Shown one piece after another: positions 1 through 8,718 of a stretch of 64,000 nucleotides of DNA. The stretch is from assembly GCA_017304135.1 (NCBI GenBank), contig JAFLBB010000023.1, forward strand, positions 1-64,000, written 5' to 3'. Position numbers and translations under genes: made by a program. Under the pieces are notes generated by a model. It was not told where the DNA came from. It made no database searches and saw nothing but the letters and a program-made list of their open reading frames with translations. Within the stretch, counting starts at the first letter, position 1; each line of letters starts with the position of its first letter. Origin of the DNA: Acidobacteriota bacterium. Its GTDB lineage: Bacteria > Acidobacteriota > Terriglobia > Bryobacterales > Bryobacteraceae.

Positions 1-588
1 CAATCGCGCCCGCAACGCGCGCCGCTGCCCGGTGCTGACTGGGTTCAACTCTTCGATGGCAAGACGCTGAACGGGTGGACAGTGATCGGCAAGGAAAAGT
101 GGGTGGTGGAGGACGGCACCATTCACGGTGAGGCGCTTGGCAAGGACTATGGCTACTTGCAGACCGAAAAGAAGTACGTCGACTTCCACATGTCGCTGCG
201 TTTCAAGTGTGAGGGGAAGGGCAACAGCGGCGTCTTCTTCCACGTGGACTTCAAGCCTGGGACGGCGGCCGTGAGCCAGGGCCTCCAGTTTGAGATCGAC
301 TGCAACATCAACCAGCACACCGGCGGCATCTACGGCGATGGGCGGCAGTGGATCGTCTGGCCGGCTCCCGAGAAGGGCGGCGTGGTGCGCCAGTCGGACT
401 GGAACGATTACCAGATCAAGGTGGAAGGCAATCGCTATGTGGCTGTGCTCAACGGCGTGGAGATGATCGATTTCACCGATCCCACACCGAAGTCGTTCGA
501 CGGCTATATCGCCCTGCAATTGCATTCCGGCGGCGAAGGCAACATGCGGTTCAAGGATATCTATATTCGCGACCTGACGAAGCGCTAA
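1..588 (+). CDS. DUF1080 (3-keto-disaccharide hydrolase family) protein, 5' end missing
   Basis: The reading frame is open from the first base of the window, so the gene starts upstream and only the last 195 codons are seen. An internal GTG at 82 is not the real start, because the family hallmark LFDGKTLNGW lies before it. The rest is a concanavalin-A-like beta-sandwich typical of DUF1080 (WVVEDGTIHGEA near the start, GVFFHVDF, FDGYIALQLHSGG and a C-terminal NMRFKDIYIRDL). Family members are usually secreted and act on glycosides, some as 3-keto-disaccharide hydrolases; the exact substrate here is unknown. The signal peptide, if any, would lie outside the window. A histone-deacetylase-family gene follows after 16 nt and may be co-transcribed. 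Confidence 0.9.
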   Translation, partial: QSRPQRAPLPGADWVQLFDGKTLNGWTVIGKEKWVVEDGTIHGEALGKDYGYLQTEKKYVDFHMSLRFKCEGKGNSGVFFHVDFKPGTAAVSQGLQFEIDCNINQHTGGIYGDGRQWIVWPAPEKGGVVRQSDWNDYQIKVEGNRYVAVLNGVEMIDFTDPTPKSFDGYIALQLHSGGEGNMRFKDIYIRDLTKR

Positions 589-604
589 GCCGAAGGCCCG
601 GCGG

Positions 605-1501
605 TTGCTCGACCTCTTCTATACGGACCTCCATGAGTTGCCGCTGCCCGAAGGGCACCGGTTTCCTAAGGACAAATACCGGCTGTTGCGCAAGGAGTTG
701 CAGCGCGACAGCCGGTTTCGTTTTCACGCCGCGCAGATGGCCGCCGCCACGGTCATCGCGCGGGCGCATGACCCCGGCTATGTGCACGCGTTTTGTGAAG
801 GAGCGCTCGGCGAGGCGGCCATGCGCAAGATCGGCTTTCCCTGGTCGCAGGGGTTGGTGGAGCGGACGCTGGCCAGCGTCGGCAGTACGCTGGCCGCGGC
901 CGAGGCGGCGCGGCGGAGTGGGTTTGGCGGCACGCTCGCCGGCGGCACACACCATGCCTTCCACGCCGAGGGGGCCGGCTATTGCGTGTTCAACGACATC
1001 GCCGTGGCCATCGCCTGGGCCCGCGATGAGGACTGGGTGCGGCGCGTGGCGGTGATCGATCTTGATGTACACCAGGGCGACGGCACGGCAGCGATGTGCG
1101 CCGGCGATGAGCAGGTGATGACGGTGAGCGTGCATGGGAAAAACAACTTCCCGTTCCGTAAGCAGCGCTCGGTGGTCGATATCGAGTTGGACGACGGTGC
1201 GGGTGACGATGAATATCTGTTGAGCGTGACGAAGGCGCTGCTCCGCGCGGGTGACTTCGCGCCTGAGGTGGTGTTCTACCAGTCCGGGGTGGATGCACTG
1301 GCGAGCGACAAGCTGGGGAAGTTGAACGTGTCGCCGCAGGGGATGGCGGCCCGCGACAGGGCGGTGTTCGAGTGGGTGCGGGCCTTGGGTGTGCCGGTTG
1401 TGGTGACGATGGGCGGCGGCTATTCCGACCCCATCCAACTGACGGTGGCGGCGCACGCGGTAACGTATCGCACGGCGGCCGACGTGCTGGCCACGCGCTA
1501 A
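605..1501 (+). CDS. Histone deacetylase superfamily (class II / acetylpolyamine deacetylase-like) protein
   Basis: A 298-residue cytosolic Zn hydrolase of the HDAC/AcuC/AphA superfamily, which removes acetyl groups from lysines or polyamines. Visible motifs in order: an N-terminal YTD...LPEGHRFPKDKY, the catalytic His pair in GGTHHAFHAEGAGYCVFND, the metal-binding VIDLDVHQGDGTA (Asp-x-His), the third metal Asp in YQSGVDALASDKLG and the closing TMGGGYS loop. The only start matching the family N-terminus is TTG at 605; the Shine-Dalgarno sequence is weak. Its 3' end overlaps the end of the convergent DUF2238 gene by 4 nt. The true substrate cannot be told from sequence. Confidence 0.9.
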   Translation: MLDLFYTDLHELPLPEGHRFPKDKYRLLRKELQRDSRFRFHAAQMAAATVIARAHDPGYVHAFCEGALGEAAMRKIGFPWSQGLVERTLASVGSTLAAAEAARRSGFGGTLAGGTHHAFHAEGAGYCVFNDIAVAIAWARDEDWVRRVAVIDLDVHQGDGTAAMCAGDEQVMTVSVHGKNNFPFRKQRSVVDIELDDGAGDDEYLLSVTKALLRAGDFAPEVVFYQSGVDALASDKLGKLNVSPQGMAARDRAVFEWVRALGVPVVVTMGGGYSDPIQLTVAAHAVTYRTAADVLATR

Positions 1502-2106
1502 CCGCGCGCTTTGCGCTCCATGGCCCGGGCATGAACGCCGGACAACAGCAACAGTGCCAGGCAGGCCCCGGTGGTGCACATGAACATGTCCCACTGCGTG
1601 TCCCAGGGGTCGCCTTGCGTGCCGAGGAACGCCGTTGCCGATTCCCCGGTGGCCAGCGCTACCCACCACTCGACAAACTCATACACGGCGCTGAAGGCGA
1701 CCACGATGGCGACGATGATCGGATTCAGCCAGCGCGGCCGGGCGATGACGCCGAGGCGGAGCAGCACCTCGCGCGCAATTAAGGCGGGCACAAAGCCTTG
1801 CATGAAATGGCCCAGCCGGTCGTAGTAATTGCGCGCCAGTCCGAACTCATCCCGCAGCCAGCTGAACAGTGGCATTTCGGCGTAGGTATACTTGCCGCCA
1901 ACCATCAGCACGACACAATGAATGGTGAGCCACCAGTAGACGAAGTCAGTGAAGCGGAAACGGTTCCACAGGCTGGCGACGATAGCGAGGCCCAACAGCG
2001 CGGGCGTCACTTCGAGAACCCAGGTGAAGGTGTCGTGAGGCCGGTAGCCTGACCAGGCAAGCACGCCGAAGAACAAGCCGAGCATGGCTGCGTGTGCGCG
2101 GCTCAC
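1498..2106 (-). CDS. DUF2238 (YjdF-like) integral membrane protein
   Basis: A 202-residue protein with about six hydrophobic segments. The DUF2238 pattern is clear: FVYWWLTIHCVVLMVGGKYTY, then YDRLGHFMQGFVPAL, EFVEWWVALATG and the C-terminal GDPWDTQWDMFMCTTGA. Function is unknown in the family. The GTG start at 2106 overlaps the TGA of the upstream pseudouridine synthase by 4 nt (GTGA), so the two are translationally coupled. No signal for regulation is visible. Confidence 0.88.
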   Translation of the reverse strand: MSRAHAAMLGLFFGVLAWSGYRPHDTFTWVLEVTPALLGLAIVASLWNRFRFTDFVYWWLTIHCVVLMVGGKYTYAEMPLFSWLRDEFGLARNYYDRLGHFMQGFVPALIAREVLLRLGVIARPRWLNPIIVAIVVAFSAVYEFVEWWVALATGESATAFLGTQGDPWDTQWDMFMCTTGACLALLLLSGVHARAMERKARG

Positions 2107-3035
2107 TTCGCCTCTTCCTTCTCTCGTATCGCCACCAGAGAGCGCACCTCGGCCGTGGTGAGTTCACGCCAAGCGCCAATCGTCAGTCCGGCCAGTGAGA
2201 TGGGCCCGATGCTGACGCGAACGAGCTTCAGCACCTTGCTGCCCACCGCTTCCACCATGCGGCGCACCTGGCGATTGCGCCCCTCCGTGATTGTGATCTC
2301 AAAATGCGTGTATTTTTCCGAATCGCGCAGGCGGGTGACGGCGGCGGGCCGGGTCGGGCCGTCCTCCAGGTTGAGGCCTTTGCGCAGCGAGTCCAGTTGT
2401 TCGTCGGTGAGCCGCGATGAGGCCTTGACGAGGTAGGTCTTGGGAACGTGCGAGATGGGGCTGGTGATGAAGTCGGCAAAGCTGGTGTCGTTGGTGAGAA
2501 TCAACAGGCCGGAGGTGTCCATGTCGAGCCGCCCCGCCGTGCCCACGAACCCGGGCACACCCTTCAGCAGTTGGTACACCGTGGGCCGGCCCTCCGGGTC
2601 CTTGTATGTGGTCAGGTAGCCCTTTGGTTTGTTCAGCAGGATATAGAGCTTGGCGCCCTCGCGGACCGGCGCGCCATCCAGTGTGACTACGTCGCGCTTG
2701 GGATGGATCCACATATCGATGGAGGTGACGGGGCGGCCATTCACCTTCACGCGGCCTTCCCGGATCCAGTCAGTGGCTTCGGTGCGCGAACCGAGGCCCG
2801 CCTTGGAGAGGATGCGGTCCAGCGTCTTCTTCGCGCCAGGGGACGCCGAGGTTGGGGGGGGCGCCAAATCTTCGCTTGGGCGAGCGGGCAGAGCGGGGGC
2901 GCGCTGACTCACTGCGCCCGGCGACCGGGACGCAGTCGGGCCTCGCTGTGCGGCTGCCGCCACCTTCGCGGCTTTGCCGGCCTTCGGCTTCTTCTTCCTG
3001 GCCAGCAGTTTCTTACCATAGTCGCGAGGACGCAT
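2103..3035 (-). CDS. RsuA/RluB-family rRNA pseudouridine synthase
   Basis: Isomerises a uridine in rRNA to pseudouridine. A Lys/Ala/Pro-rich linker (about residues 1-70, including KKLLARKKKPKAGKAAK) precedes an S4 RNA-binding domain (LDRILSKAGLGSRTEA ... GRVKVNGRPV) and a catalytic domain with the signature GRLDMDTSGLLILTND, whose Asp is the catalytic residue, and EGRNRQVRRM. The frame stays open upstream to 3239, but that stretch looks like non-coding arginine-rich translation; I prefer ATG 3035 (MRPRDYGKK), with ATG 3065 the alternative. Which of RsuA, RluB, RluE or RluF it matches cannot be settled here; RluB-like is most likely. The basic N-terminal extension is longer than in E. coli homologues. 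Confidence 0.88.
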   Translation of the reverse strand: MRPRDYGKKLLARKKKPKAGKAAKVAAAAQRGPTASRSPGAVSQRAPALPARPSEDLAPPPTSASPGAKKTLDRILSKAGLGSRTEATDWIREGRVKVNGRPVTSIDMWIHPKRDVVTLDGAPVREGAKLYILLNKPKGYLTTYKDPEGRPTVYQLLKGVPGFVGTAGRLDMDTSGLLILTNDTSFADFITSPISHVPKTYLVKASSRLTDEQLDSLRKGLNLEDGPTRPAAVTRLRDSEKYTHFEITITEGRNRQVRRMVEAVGSKVLKLVRVSIGPISLAGLTIGAWRELTTAEVRSLVAIREKEEAK

Positions 3036-3331
3036 ATACTTGTGATGGTATGCGATGGGATGCATCCGCCGTGCTTCGGTCGTGGAGCGTGGGCGGCCCG
3101 GGGTCCTCCGCCGCGCGGGTTCCGACGGAGACCGTGCCTGCGAGCGCTCCCGAAATGAGAACCGATCAAACCTCGATGGAGGCCGCACGTCAGCGCTATG
3201 CGCAGGGAGCGATCCGCGATGGCGCCTCGGGCTGGGCATGACGACATGGTAGGGACATCCAGTGGCAGGATTGCGTCGACATTGGGTGCGTTGGAATATG
3301 GCGCCGGACCGACTGGGGCATTGGTAGCGCA

Positions 3332-4615
3332 GTGAGCAGACGGAAATCCCAAGGACCAGAGGCGGCCGAGGCCCCGAGGACCATCCTGGTGCGCGGCGCC
3401 CGACAGTTGCTGACCATGCGGTCCAACCACCAGCCGGTGCGCGGCGCCGAGATGCGCTCCCTGGGCCTCATTGCCGACGGCGCTCTTCTCATCGTCGATG
3501 GCGTGATTCAAGAGGTGGGGCCGAGCCGCCGGGTGGAGATGCTAGCGGCCGCCCGCGATGCCGAGGAGCTTGATGCCTCGGGACGGGTGGTGATGCCTGG
3601 ATTCGTGGATGTCCAAACGCACCCGCTTGCGCCGCCGGCGCCACTGGATGAATACGAAGCACGCTGCACCCTGGGACGATTCTCCGCGCCCGAAGAGCGC
3701 GCGCACGTCGTGATGGAGGCGGCCCGCTGCATGCGCGGCTATTCCGCGCAGCGCCTGGAACTGGAAGGCAAGCGGCAGCTCCGCACTATGTGGCGCTATG
3801 GGACGACTTCACTCGGTGCGACCTCCGGCGCTGGTCTGGACGATGTGAGTGAGCTGCGTGCGTTGCGGGTGCTGGCCGGCCTGGATGAGAGGCCGGTGCG
3901 CATTGTTTCGAGCTTTGGCGGCGCGCTCGGTGTGGCCCCTGAATTTACCGCGCGAGCCGCCGAGTATGCCGACTGGCTGAGCACCGATCTGTTACCGCTG
4001 CTGGTCAGGAAGAAACTGGCCGGCCGGGTGGATGTAGCCGTCGGCGGTGAGGCGCTGCCGGTTGAGGTGGCCGCGCGCTATGCGGCCTCGGCCCGCGCGC
4101 TGGGCATGGCCGTTCATGTGAGGGTTCGCGGCGACGTGGACCGGCTGCCTGAGGGCGCCGCGAGCGTCTCCGGCATCCGCCATTTGGCGAATCCGCTGGG
4201 CCTGCTGGCGGGCACTACCGCTGTGGCGGTGCTCACGCCCGGGGCAGGCTTCCACGGAGGCGGCGAGGAGGCCGAAGCGGCCCGAGAACTCATCGATGCC
4301 GGTGTCGCCGTGGCGCTCTCCACGGGCTATCATCCGCTGGAGAGCCCCACCCCCTCCATGCCGATGGTGGTTTCACTCGCCTGCTCCCGATCGCGCATGT
4401 CGCCGGCCGAGGCGCTCACCGCCGCAACCATCAACGCCGCCCATGTGCTCGGTCTGGCCACCGAAGCCGGTTCGCTTGAGGTAGGCAAGTCGGCTGACCT
4501 GCTGATCATGAACGCGTCCGACTACCGCGAGATCCCTTTGCACTTCGGCGTGAATCCCGTCGTGATGGCGCTGCGGCGCGGGCAGGTGATCTATCCGCGC
4601 TTGGAGTCGGTGTGA
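3332..4615 (+). CDS. Imidazolonepropionase (HutI)-like amidohydrolase with altered metal and active-site residues
   Basis: A 427-residue protein with the overall plan of HutI, the histidine-degradation enzyme opening 4-imidazolone-5-propionate: an N-terminal composite sheet (GALLIVDGVIQEVG), PGFVDV, a G-TT region, and a C-terminal AEALTAATINAAHVLGL...GSLEVGKSADLLIM. Several HutI residues are changed. The HxH zinc motif is Q95-T-H97, KSGYGL has become TSGAGL (Tyr to Ala167), and the STD metal Asp is replaced (STG, G332). His262 and His284 are retained. It starts with GTG and ends in a 4-nt overlap (GTGA) with glutamate formimidoyltransferase, matching the Hut context. It may be an inactive paralogue, a regulator, or an amidohydrolase with a changed reaction. 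No hutH or hutU is in the window. Confidence 0.75.
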   Translation: MSRRKSQGPEAAEAPRTILVRGARQLLTMRSNHQPVRGAEMRSLGLIADGALLIVDGVIQEVGPSRRVEMLAAARDAEELDASGRVVMPGFVDVQTHPLAPPAPLDEYEARCTLGRFSAPEERAHVVMEAARCMRGYSAQRLELEGKRQLRTMWRYGTTSLGATSGAGLDDVSELRALRVLAGLDERPVRIVSSFGGALGVAPEFTARAAEYADWLSTDLLPLLVRKKLAGRVDVAVGGEALPVEVAARYAASARALGMAVHVRVRGDVDRLPEGAASVSGIRHLANPLGLLAGTTAVAVLTPGAGFHGGGEEAEAARELIDAGVAVALSTGYHPLESPTPSMPMVVSLACSRSRMSPAEALTAATINAAHVLGLATEAGSLEVGKSADLLIMNASDYREIPLHFGVNPVVMALRRGQVIYPRLESV

Positions 4616-5502
4616 GTGCGGGGCTGGGCGAGATGGTGGAATGCGTCCCAAACTTCTCCGAGGGGCGGGATGCGGAAGTGGTCGCAGCCCTGGTGTCGGC
4701 GGTGCGCGGAGTGCGTGGCGTGTTCCTGCTCGGCGAAACCTCCGACGGGGACCACAACCGATGCGTGCTCACCTTTGCCGGACCACACGAGGCCGTGCTC
4801 GAAGCCGCACTGGCGGCGGCGCGTGTGGCTGTCGCTCGCGTCGATCTGGCCAGCCACGCAGGTGTGCACCCGCGCATCGGGGCGCTCGATGTGTTGCCGT
4901 TCGTTCCCCTCGAAGGAGCTTCGATGGGGCTGTGTGTTGGACTGGCTGAACGCGCCGCGAAGCGCCTGTGGGAGGATCTCGGCGTGCCCTGCTTCCTCTA
5001 CGAAGCGGCGGCGCGCACCGCGGAGCGGCGCAACCTGGCCTTTGTCCGGTCGCCACGTGCTGGAGCGCCCGATGTCGGTCTGGGACGCCATCCCTCGGCC
5101 GGGTGCACGGCGGTGGGGGCACGCAAGTTTCTCATCGCCTACAACGTGAATCTGGCCAGCGCCGATCTCAGTGTTGCGAAGGCCATCGCCCGCGAGGTGC
5201 GGGAAAGCTCAGGCGGGCTTCCCTGCGTGAAGGCTCTGGGGCTCGAACTGCATTCGCGCGGCATCGTGCAGGTTTCCATGAACCTCACCGACTTTGAGGT
5301 GACTCCGCTGCACGTTGCTTTTCAAGCCGTGCGCGATGCGGCGGCGGCGCGTGGCGTTCCGATAGAAGGCAGTGAACTCATCGGCTTCATTCCCAGGCGG
5401 GCGATCGAAGCCGCGCGCGGCGTGGATCTGCGATGGGAGAACTTCCGAGACGACATGGTGCTCGAAACGCGATGGGACATGGTGCGGGGTGGCGCTCTCT
5501 AA
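4612..5502 (+). CDS. ftcD: Glutamate formimidoyltransferase
   Basis: Transfers the formimino group of N-formimino-L-glutamate to tetrahydrofolate in histidine degradation. The 296-residue length equals the stand-alone transferase domain, without the cyclodeaminase domain. Family motifs: VECVPNFSEGRD at the N-terminus, SDGDHNRCVLTF, SHAGVHPRIGALDVLPF, a central GARKFLIAYNVNL and C-terminal GSELIGFIPRRA. The GTG start overlaps the stop of the HutI-like gene. Its TAA overlaps, on the other strand, the TAG of the convergent hydrolase gene. It is translationally coupled to the amidohydrolase, so both probably serve one pathway. Confidence 0.9.
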   Translation: MSAGLGEMVECVPNFSEGRDAEVVAALVSAVRGVRGVFLLGETSDGDHNRCVLTFAGPHEAVLEAALAAARVAVARVDLASHAGVHPRIGALDVLPFVPLEGASMGLCVGLAERAAKRLWEDLGVPCFLYEAAARTAERRNLAFVRSPRAGAPDVGLGRHPSAGCTAVGARKFLIAYNVNLASADLSVAKAIAREVRESSGGLPCVKALGLELHSRGIVQVSMNLTDFEVTPLHVAFQAVRDAAAARGVPIEGSELIGFIPRRAIEAARGVDLRWENFRDDMVLETRWDMVRGGAL

Positions 5503-7577
5503 GCGCCGAACGTCGCCAGCGCCCACGGCGGCGTGTTCGCGAACTTCACGTTGGAGGAGGTATAGAGCGGCGCAGCCGTGGGGTCGGACAAGGCCGTGAT
5601 GGTGATGGGCCGCGGCGCCACCGAAGCGGCAATCTGCGGCAGATCGGTCAAGCGCAGGATGCCGTAGAGGAAGTTCGCGAATGGGTGGTTGTACTGCTCG
5701 CTGGTGGCCAGTGAGCGCCAGGAGGCGAGGTGGCGCGAGAGGTGGAGCGAAGCGATCCTCGGCTCGAGCGCGGCGGCGCACAGCGCGGGCACGGTGAGGT
5801 GTGAGAGTGCCGCGACATGGACCGAGTCCGATCCATAGAGCGCCGTGGCAGCGCGGACAACGGCTAGTATATCCGATACACGCTGGCCAAGCAGCGGCCG
5901 GCCCAGCATCATGGAGGCCCAGGCGTAAGCGTCTTCATCCTGATGGCGCAGGGCGTTGCCGAAGCCGTGGCGGGAGAGCTCCGGACGGAGGTCGCCGAGG
6001 CCGCGCAGATCCGGCGCGATCACCAGGCGGCCTGATGCGGCCAACTGCTGGTAGAGAGAGTCCTCGCCCCAGTTGACACTGCGGCCCGAAGGTTCGAGCA
6101 GGATGAGCGGCGGCTTCGTGGTGGACACGCGCGGACGGAAGACCCAGGCCGGTACGGTGACCTCGGCGGTGACGTCGATCTCGATCGCTTCGGCGTCGCA
6201 ACCGCGCGACGACACACGGCCCAGCACACGTGCGGGCTTCGGCGACGGCGGGTCGAGCCGCAGCGCGGCGGCGAGTGCTTTCGGCAGCGCAGGCGAGGCG
6301 GGCGGCGTCTGGATGGACGTGCTCAGGTCGCGGGCGAGCACGAACGGGGTCTTCGAGTTGAGCCTGGCGACGTTGCCTTGCGCGGCGAACAGCGTGGCGT
6401 CGGGCTCGGCCGAGGTCGGTGGTTCCTTGTCGAGGCGCGTGCCGCGCCCTTGCAGGTGGCGCAGCAGAAAGTTGTAGATCTCCAGGCGCACGTTGTAGCC
6501 CAGGCCATGCGGCAGCGGCGACTCGTACCATTGCAGGTTCTCCGCTGCCGCTCCGAGAGTTTTGTAGAAAGCCTGCAGGCGTGCGAACTCCGCGCGGCCG
6601 TTGGTGAGGTAATCGGGCGAGTAAGTGCCGAACCAGTCGCGGGCGCTGACGAGGATGAGCAAAGGTTTCGGTGCCAGGGGATGCAGCAGGTCCCAGCGGT
6701 CGATGCCCTTCGACGGGCCGTCGAGGATGCACTGTTCGGCATCGTCCACTGAGCCTGGGCCGTTCAACCGGGCCAGCGCGTGGTTCTCGGTGTTGGGACA
6801 GGCAGGGGCGGCGCAGGCAAGGCGGTCGTCCACCGCTGAGAGAAACATCGTTGTGGTGCCGCCACCCGAGTTGCCCGTGGAAGCAAGGCGCTTGGGGTCG
6901 ACGCGCGGATGCGAAGCGAGCACGTCGAGCGAACGGACGGAGTCCCACGTTTGGAGCCGCGTGGCGGTGTCGCCGCCCAGGATCAGTTGCTTGCCCGGAT
7001 AGGTGTGCTCGTTGTCGGCTGAGCGCAGCCGCGTGAGGCCGGTCTCCGGATCGGGGTAGGCGGTGCGCTCACCCTGCCCCATCGGGTCAAAGGCCAGCAC
7101 GGCGAAGCCGAGTTGCACGAGCCCTTGGATGCAGTATTGATAGAGCGCCGCCGCCTTCCCGTTCAAGGAGTGACCCATCTGAAACAGGACACCGGGCAGA
7201 TGCTGCTCGCCGGACTTGGGCAGATACAAATTGGCCGCGATGAGCAGGCCGGGGCGCGATTCGTACACGAGATGCTCCACCGTGTAGTCCGGGCGGGTGA
7301 ACGTTCCGGTGGTTCGAATGTTGAGGGGCGTGCGCTCGGGTTGGCCGCCGATGAGCGACCAGAAGCTCTCTCGTACATGCTTCTGGCGGGCCCGGATCAG
7401 CGCTGGTGTCGTGCAGGCATCGAGCGCGGCGGCGCGCTTGGCGGCGGCCTCGCGGGCAAGGCGCGCAAGGTAATCGGGAAGACAGCGCGAGTAGTCGCGG
7501 TAGTCGATGGGCGCGGCCCAGGAGCGGGTGGCGAAGGCGGCGGGTAACGTGAGAACCGAGCGGCGGGATAGCGGCAT
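5499..7577 (-). CDS. Secreted tandem alpha/beta hydrolase (acetylxylan-esterase-like)
   Basis: A 692-residue protein with a short N-terminal signal (SRRSVLTLPAAFATRSWA, possibly Tat). The first alpha/beta hydrolase domain (about 80-380) has a nucleophile elbow GNSGGG with Ser237, an SARDWFG segment that may hold the acid and SPLPHGLGY with the His. This layout resembles acetylxylan-esterase-like hydrolases. The second half (about 440-692) looks like a second, degenerate alpha/beta domain (PPLILLEPSGRSV, VIAPDLRGLGDL) without a clear nucleophile elbow, so only the first domain is likely catalytic. The substrate is probably an acylated carbohydrate, but this is inference. Its last 4 nt overlap ftcD on the other strand. 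Confidence 0.82.
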   Translation of the reverse strand: MPLSRRSVLTLPAAFATRSWAAPIDYRDYSRCLPDYLARLAREAAAKRAAALDACTTPALIRARQKHVRESFWSLIGGQPERTPLNIRTTGTFTRPDYTVEHLVYESRPGLLIAANLYLPKSGEQHLPGVLFQMGHSLNGKAAALYQYCIQGLVQLGFAVLAFDPMGQGERTAYPDPETGLTRLRSADNEHTYPGKQLILGGDTATRLQTWDSVRSLDVLASHPRVDPKRLASTGNSGGGTTTMFLSAVDDRLACAAPACPNTENHALARLNGPGSVDDAEQCILDGPSKGIDRWDLLHPLAPKPLLILVSARDWFGTYSPDYLTNGRAEFARLQAFYKTLGAAAENLQWYESPLPHGLGYNVRLEIYNFLLRHLQGRGTRLDKEPPTSAEPDATLFAAQGNVARLNSKTPFVLARDLSTSIQTPPASPALPKALAAALRLDPPSPKPARVLGRVSSRGCDAEAIEIDVTAEVTVPAWVFRPRVSTTKPPLILLEPSGRSVNWGEDSLYQQLAASGRLVIAPDLRGLGDLRPELSRHGFGNALRHQDEDAYAWASMMLGRPLLGQRVSDILAVVRAATALYGSDSVHVAALSHLTVPALCAAALEPRIASLHLSRHLASWRSLATSEQYNHPFANFLYGILRLTDLPQIAASVAPRPITITALSDPTAAPLYTSSNVKFANTPPWALATFGA

Positions 7578-7592
7578 GGCTCTCTCATTAAA

Positions 7593-8681
7593 CTACGTGA
7601 CGCGCGCCGAGTCGCCGGCGGTGATTGGGCGCGGACGCGCCACCAGGTTCTCGCCGCCGGGATTGGAGTGGCCCGAAATGAGCTCACCGGTCCAATAGTC
7701 AAACGAGAACAATTCGTAGCCCGACTCGTCGAGCAGCGCCAGCAACTCCTCACGACTTGAGCCCTGCGCGGCAAGACTGCGCGGCGACACCTCGAGGAGG
7801 AGCACGGGCCGGAATTCGCGCAGAACACGCGCGGCGCCGCGCAGAGCCGCGGTTTCCGCTCCCTCGATGTCGAGTTTCAAAAGGTCCAGGCGCGTGAGCC
7901 CGAGTTCATCGGCGACGCGATCGAGGCTGCGCAGAGTCACTCGTTCGCGGCGTGCCTCCCGCACGCCCTCCCAAACGAACGAGCCCAGCGTATTGTGGCC
8001 AGAACGTTGTCCCTGGGCCACGATGAGCGTCGCCTCGCCGTCCGCCTGCCCCAGCGCGGCGTCGATGAGCATTGCCTGGCAGTGGTTCAACTCCATGTTG
8101 GCCTTCCATGCGGATCGTTCGCGGTCGCTCGGTTCAAACGCGATGACCCGGCCGCCGGGAGCGGTACGCAGAGCGGCGAAAAGCGAATAGACACCCTCGT
8201 GCGCTCCACCGTCGACGAACACCATTCCGGGCTGGAGGAACGTCTCCAGGAAGGCGAACTCATTCGGATCGAAAGCGCCCAGAACAAACAGGCTGTGGCT
8301 GATCTCACTGCCCATGTTGAGCCGCAGCTGCGATCCGTGGTGCCAGTTCACGAGCGAGGGCGGCAGTTCGCGGTTGCCTGCGAAGCGTTCCCAGATCTGT
8401 TGCCGCAGTTGCATTCCGGAGCCTGATTGCGCGATGGCGCGCTCCACCATGCCTCGCGGCCATGGCGTGGGAGGGCGGCACACGGCAAGTTTCGGAATCA
8501 GTTCGAGCAGTTCCTCATCGCGGAAAAAGGGAAGCCGGCGCAGAAGCGACTCGGCCCAAGGGTCGGGCGGCGGCACGCCATATCCACGCCGAGGTCGCTC
8601 CACAACGGGGTCAGAAGCCGCATGCGCATAGACGCCAACGGCGGCGGATACGGCGGCGGCAACCAGCAGCAGTGTGAGCAA
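7593..8681 (-). CDS. FkbM-family SAM-dependent methyltransferase with N-terminal membrane anchor
   Basis: A 362-residue protein starting with a hydrophobic segment (residues 1-20) that could be a membrane anchor or signal. The C-terminal half is an FkbM methyltransferase: SAM-binding VFVDGGAHEGVYSLFAAL, RVIAFEPSDRER (acidic residue at the end of strand 2), VTLRSLDRVADEL and DLLKLDIEGAETAALRG. Such enzymes O-methylate sugars or other metabolites. The TTG start at 8681 follows GGTGAG. It precedes the secreted hydrolase gene by 15 nt on the same strand and the two may be co-transcribed. The substrate is unknown. Confidence 0.85.
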   Translation of the reverse strand: MLTLLLVAAAVSAAVGVYAHAASDPVVERPRRGYGVPPPDPWAESLLRRLPFFRDEELLELIPKLAVCRPPTPWPRGMVERAIAQSGSGMQLRQQIWERFAGNRELPPSLVNWHHGSQLRLNMGSEISHSLFVLGAFDPNEFAFLETFLQPGMVFVDGGAHEGVYSLFAALRTAPGGRVIAFEPSDRERSAWKANMELNHCQAMLIDAALGQADGEATLIVAQGQRSGHNTLGSFVWEGVREARRERVTLRSLDRVADELGLTRLDLLKLDIEGAETAALRGAARVLREFRPVLLLEVSPRSLAAQGSSREELLALLDESGYELFSFDYWTGELISGHSNPGGENLVARPRPITAGDSARVT

Positions 8682-8718
8682 GACCTCACCAGCTTAGCCC
8701 GACTTCGTGCCGCCGCGG

